From Diploptera punctata (lineage: Eukaryota > Arthropoda > Insecta > Blattodea > Blaberidae), in assembly GCA_030220185.1 (NCBI GenBank), contig JASPKZ010004570.1:310001-374000 (forward strand): a DNA stretch of 64,000 nt. The letters are read 5' to 3'. Below, one piece after another: positions 61,850 through 64,000 of the stretch; position 1 is the stretch's first letter, and every line of letters starts with the position of its first letter. A program made the translations under genes and the position numbers. Below the pieces are notes generated by a model. That model ran no database searches. It was not told where the DNA came from and was given only the letters and a program-made list of their open reading frames with translations.

Positions 61850-62960
61850 TTCTTGCAATAGTAATCCACAGCATCAGGTCATGTCCCCCAATGTGTTTGG
61901 ATGGGCTATCATGGAAAGGAAAATAATGGAGTTGTTTGTTTCTTTGAACTCCTGGAGTCGTAGCAGAACCTTAACAAATATCTTTTTGCCATTTGTAATT
62001 AATATGTCGATATCAGGGTAGTCTGCTTAAATCTATTCAGCTACTCTGTGTAGGTTATGCGCAAGGCAAGTTATATGTACCATTGTGGGGTACAACATCT
62101 TAAGACATTTTGCTGCTTTTACTATATAAGGAGCAGAATCCATTATGAAAAGGAACAAAGCAATTTCAGTGCAGTGTTGTAGGTAAGGTAAAGTGATCCC
62201 ACTACAGGCCCACTAGTACGAGATTAAGGCTCCCACTTTTTGTAGACAATCGGCACTTGATGTCAGCCCTGCATGATGGTCGTCTTTTTCCCCAGAATAA
62301 GTGTCTGGTACTCATTTCCATTAGAAGCTATGCCGCCAGAAGGTTTGAGTTAGTTTAAAAATCCTGACCCCACTGGGAACAACTGTGATAGAGGGGAATT
62401 ATTACTTTTCTAACCTTTCACATGCCAAAAGAAAACATAGTTTGTTTTTCTGTCACTGTTTCTAATCTTTTTGATTGTATCATCATAACAAGGAAGCAAG
62501 ATAATTCTTTCACAATATAGATCCAGTAGGTGTTGGGCGAGTCACGTACTTTTCAAAGACAAAATTTAGAAATTAGGGGTCCCTATTTTATTTAAAGGGA
62601 TGCTTGAAGAAACAATAATTTCACAGATCTTTGGAAAACTCAGATCCAGATGTTGTTCTTGATGAAGGTGTACTACTTTGCAGTTTCTCAAACAGCAATC
62701 ACTGTCTTTTTTTCTATGGCAATCTGTCTGCTTAGACAATATTTATGCTTAGCTATATTGCAATGTTATTGAACTGTGAAATGTTTATCAGCCAACACTC
62801 TTACTTCACATATATTGCAAAATAAAATTTCTCCTTTAGCACCAAAATATTTTTTGCCAAACTCTAACGAAATCACGTAATATAAGAACATTTAACTTTA
62901 GGAATTTTGGAATCCTACTGAACAAACAGGTCACAGAAAAAGAGATATAAAATAAGTCGG
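61850..62960 (-). pseudogene. hAT-like transposase remnant
   Basis: Minus strand with frames in order: FGKKYFGAKGEILFCNICEV and RVLADKHFTVQ (BED-type zinc finger start), HCNIAKHKYCLSRQ, IVKELSCFLVMM, then, after a [40 protein letters not shown] and YPDIDILITNGKKIFVKVLL, RLQEFKETN. The D-A/S-A-P-Y and CxxH-x-LHRVAE blocks are typical of hAT-family (CGGBP1/DUF4371-like) transposases. Many stops. Confidence 0.6.
62190..62379 (-). mobile_element. tRNA-derived SINE, family 1, truncated
   Basis: aagtgatcccactacaggcc ... aaaatcctgaccccactggg; the tRNA head is missing. It splits the hAT-like remnant. Confidence 0.75.
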
Positions 62961-62964
62961 TTGA

Positions 62965-63785
62965 AAAATTCCAAACACTTTGTAATACAAAGCATCTGAT
63001 CTTTGGTAGTGGAGGGGATGAAACCAAGTGAACAAATAAATAAGATGTTTCTGTTTTAACAAGCAATAAATCATATTTGTAGCATCTCACAGTCAACACA
63101 TTCCTGATAAATGCTATTATCTTCAGCACTCTCTTTTATGAAAAGAAAAGAGAGAAAGAGGAAGAAGAGTGTAAGAAAATACCATTACGTCCACTCCAGC
63201 ATTTGCTGAATGACAAGGATGATGTAGAAAGGAAAAATAGAATATAGAAAAATTGGTTTTTGTTAGATTTTTTTTAGTTCATTACCATTTATCTGGATAA
63301 TTATATTTATATGACGTAAAATAGGCTTTTATACAAATTTAGCAAAAGTAGATCCGTAAGATAAATGTGGATAAAATATGTATTTATACAATCAATTAAA
63401 AAAAGCTCACTAGCATTCACTAAATGCTATAAACATATTTAAATTGGTTTGGAATAGAGAAATAAACAAACATAAAAAAAATGACATGTATAGAAATTTG
63501 AGTCCTAAAATCACAACTAAAAATGCTAACAGTTTGGTGAATTATAACATGTGATTTTCAAAGGACTGAAACATGATATGAAACATTTTTCTAATACAAG
63601 TAGTAGAAAGCATTTTTTTTATAATACTGGAGTGCAATAAATCAATCAACATAGTTGAAACAAATATGATGAAAATGCTGATGAGTGGAGGAACATGTAA
63701 CTTGTATTAAAATAAAATGAATTTTGTAATAAAAAGTGTTGTTTGTATTATTCTTAACTCATACCATTGTTTCTCTTAGACATAT
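62965..63785. other. Sequence without recognised features
   Basis: AT-rich, with purine-rich gaaaagaaaagagagaaagagg at 63138. No coding or repeat signature recognised. Confidence 0.4.
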
Positions 63786-63792
63786 GTTTAAG

Positions 63793-64000
63793 ATATGGTG
63801 AAATTAAATGTTTCTTACCTTTCCTCATATAAATTTTCTAAGTTGATCGCGATTTCGAGACTATAACTGTCTCATCCTCAGAATGGACAGTTATAGAGAC
63901 AGTTGAGACAGTTATAGTCTCGAAATCGCGATCAACTTAGAAAATTTATATGAGGAGAGGTAAGAAACATTTAAATTCACCATAAATTAAACCTCACAGT
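63793..64000. mobile_element. PLE foldback at the window edge
   Basis: Arms gtgaaattaaatgtttctta ... and mirrored, ending aaattaaacctcacagt, the same element type as 39660-39830. The minus arm holds a hammerhead core (63841-63881); the plus arm joins within stem II after two copies of gacagttatag. Confidence 0.7.
63841..63881 (-). ncRNA. Hammerhead ribozyme motif
   Basis: Minus strand: CTGAGGA, T, stem II gagac/gtctc with a 7-nt loop, GAAA, stem III atc/gat closed by GC, C at position 17, then aacttag. Core complete. Stem I pairing is limited in this copy because of the nearby junction. Confidence 0.6.

Overview
The window is intronic DNA of an animal, most likely an arthropod (inferred from the transposon mix; species not determined). 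It is AT-rich and has no bacterial-style gene packing. Only one host gene is supported: six exons of a DEAD-box RNA helicase of the DDX52/Rok1 type on the minus strand. In transcription order they are 56495-56698, 41831-41921, 36620-36742, 26601-26751, 13324-13399 and 1826-1979 (stop codon). Together they make 799 coding bases, about 1.2% of the window. All five introns (about 5 to 15 kb) have GT-AG ends and matching phases. The 5' part of the gene lies beyond the right edge, or was not found between 56.7 and 64 kb.

Almost everything else is transposable elements. Penelope-like elements (PLEs; RT followed by a GIY-YIG domain) dominate, in at least eight recognisable groups (called A-H here). 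Most are short and sit as inverted, tail-out pairs (foldbacks) flanked by 11-15 bp target duplications. Their 3' ends carry hammerhead-ribozyme motifs, several with full CUGANGA/GAAA cores. Other elements are an I-group LINE (EN-RT-RNase H) at 45.9-52.5 kb, several 5'-truncated LINE tails, a DD41D mariner, degenerate Tc1 and mariner copies, piggyBac-like elements with TTAA targets, a Harbinger-like foldback, hAT-like remnants, and three or four tRNA-derived SINE families.

A less familiar family runs through the window: repeats of about 300 bp that each carry a tRNA-like cloverleaf. They occur as head-to-tail dimers with 293-302 bp spacing and as inverted pairs. At least three tRNA bodies are represented (about 10.8, 25.7, 49.3 and 55.3 kb). 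The tRNA is flanked by complementary AAGAGAAAAAT / ATTTTTCTCTT tracts. One 814-bp insertion of two inverted dimers is bounded by a perfect 13-bp target duplication. The layout (tandem monomers, inverted junctions, 12-15 bp duplications) copies that of the local PLEs, with a tRNA where the PLEs have a ribozyme. This is the best candidate here for something undescribed.

Layout: 0-2.6 kb Tc1, SINE, last DDX52 exon, piggyBac-like fragment; 3.1-13.1 kb PLE foldbacks, dead mariner, tRNA repeats; 13.3-23.3 kb exon, MITE, hAT-like element, PLE-D with a nested PLE-C palindrome; 23.7-26.2 kb LINE tails and tRNA repeats; 26.6-32.7 kb exon, piggyBac, LINE, Harbinger foldback; 34-36 kb three-level nest; 36-42 kb exons, LINE, PLE-H; 44.7-53.8 kb PLE-F containing a LINE containing three further insertions; 55-64 kb tRNA repeats, SINEs, exon, PLE-B foldback, hAT-like remnant.

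All calls come from reading the sequence and the supplied translations. No database search or folding program was run.
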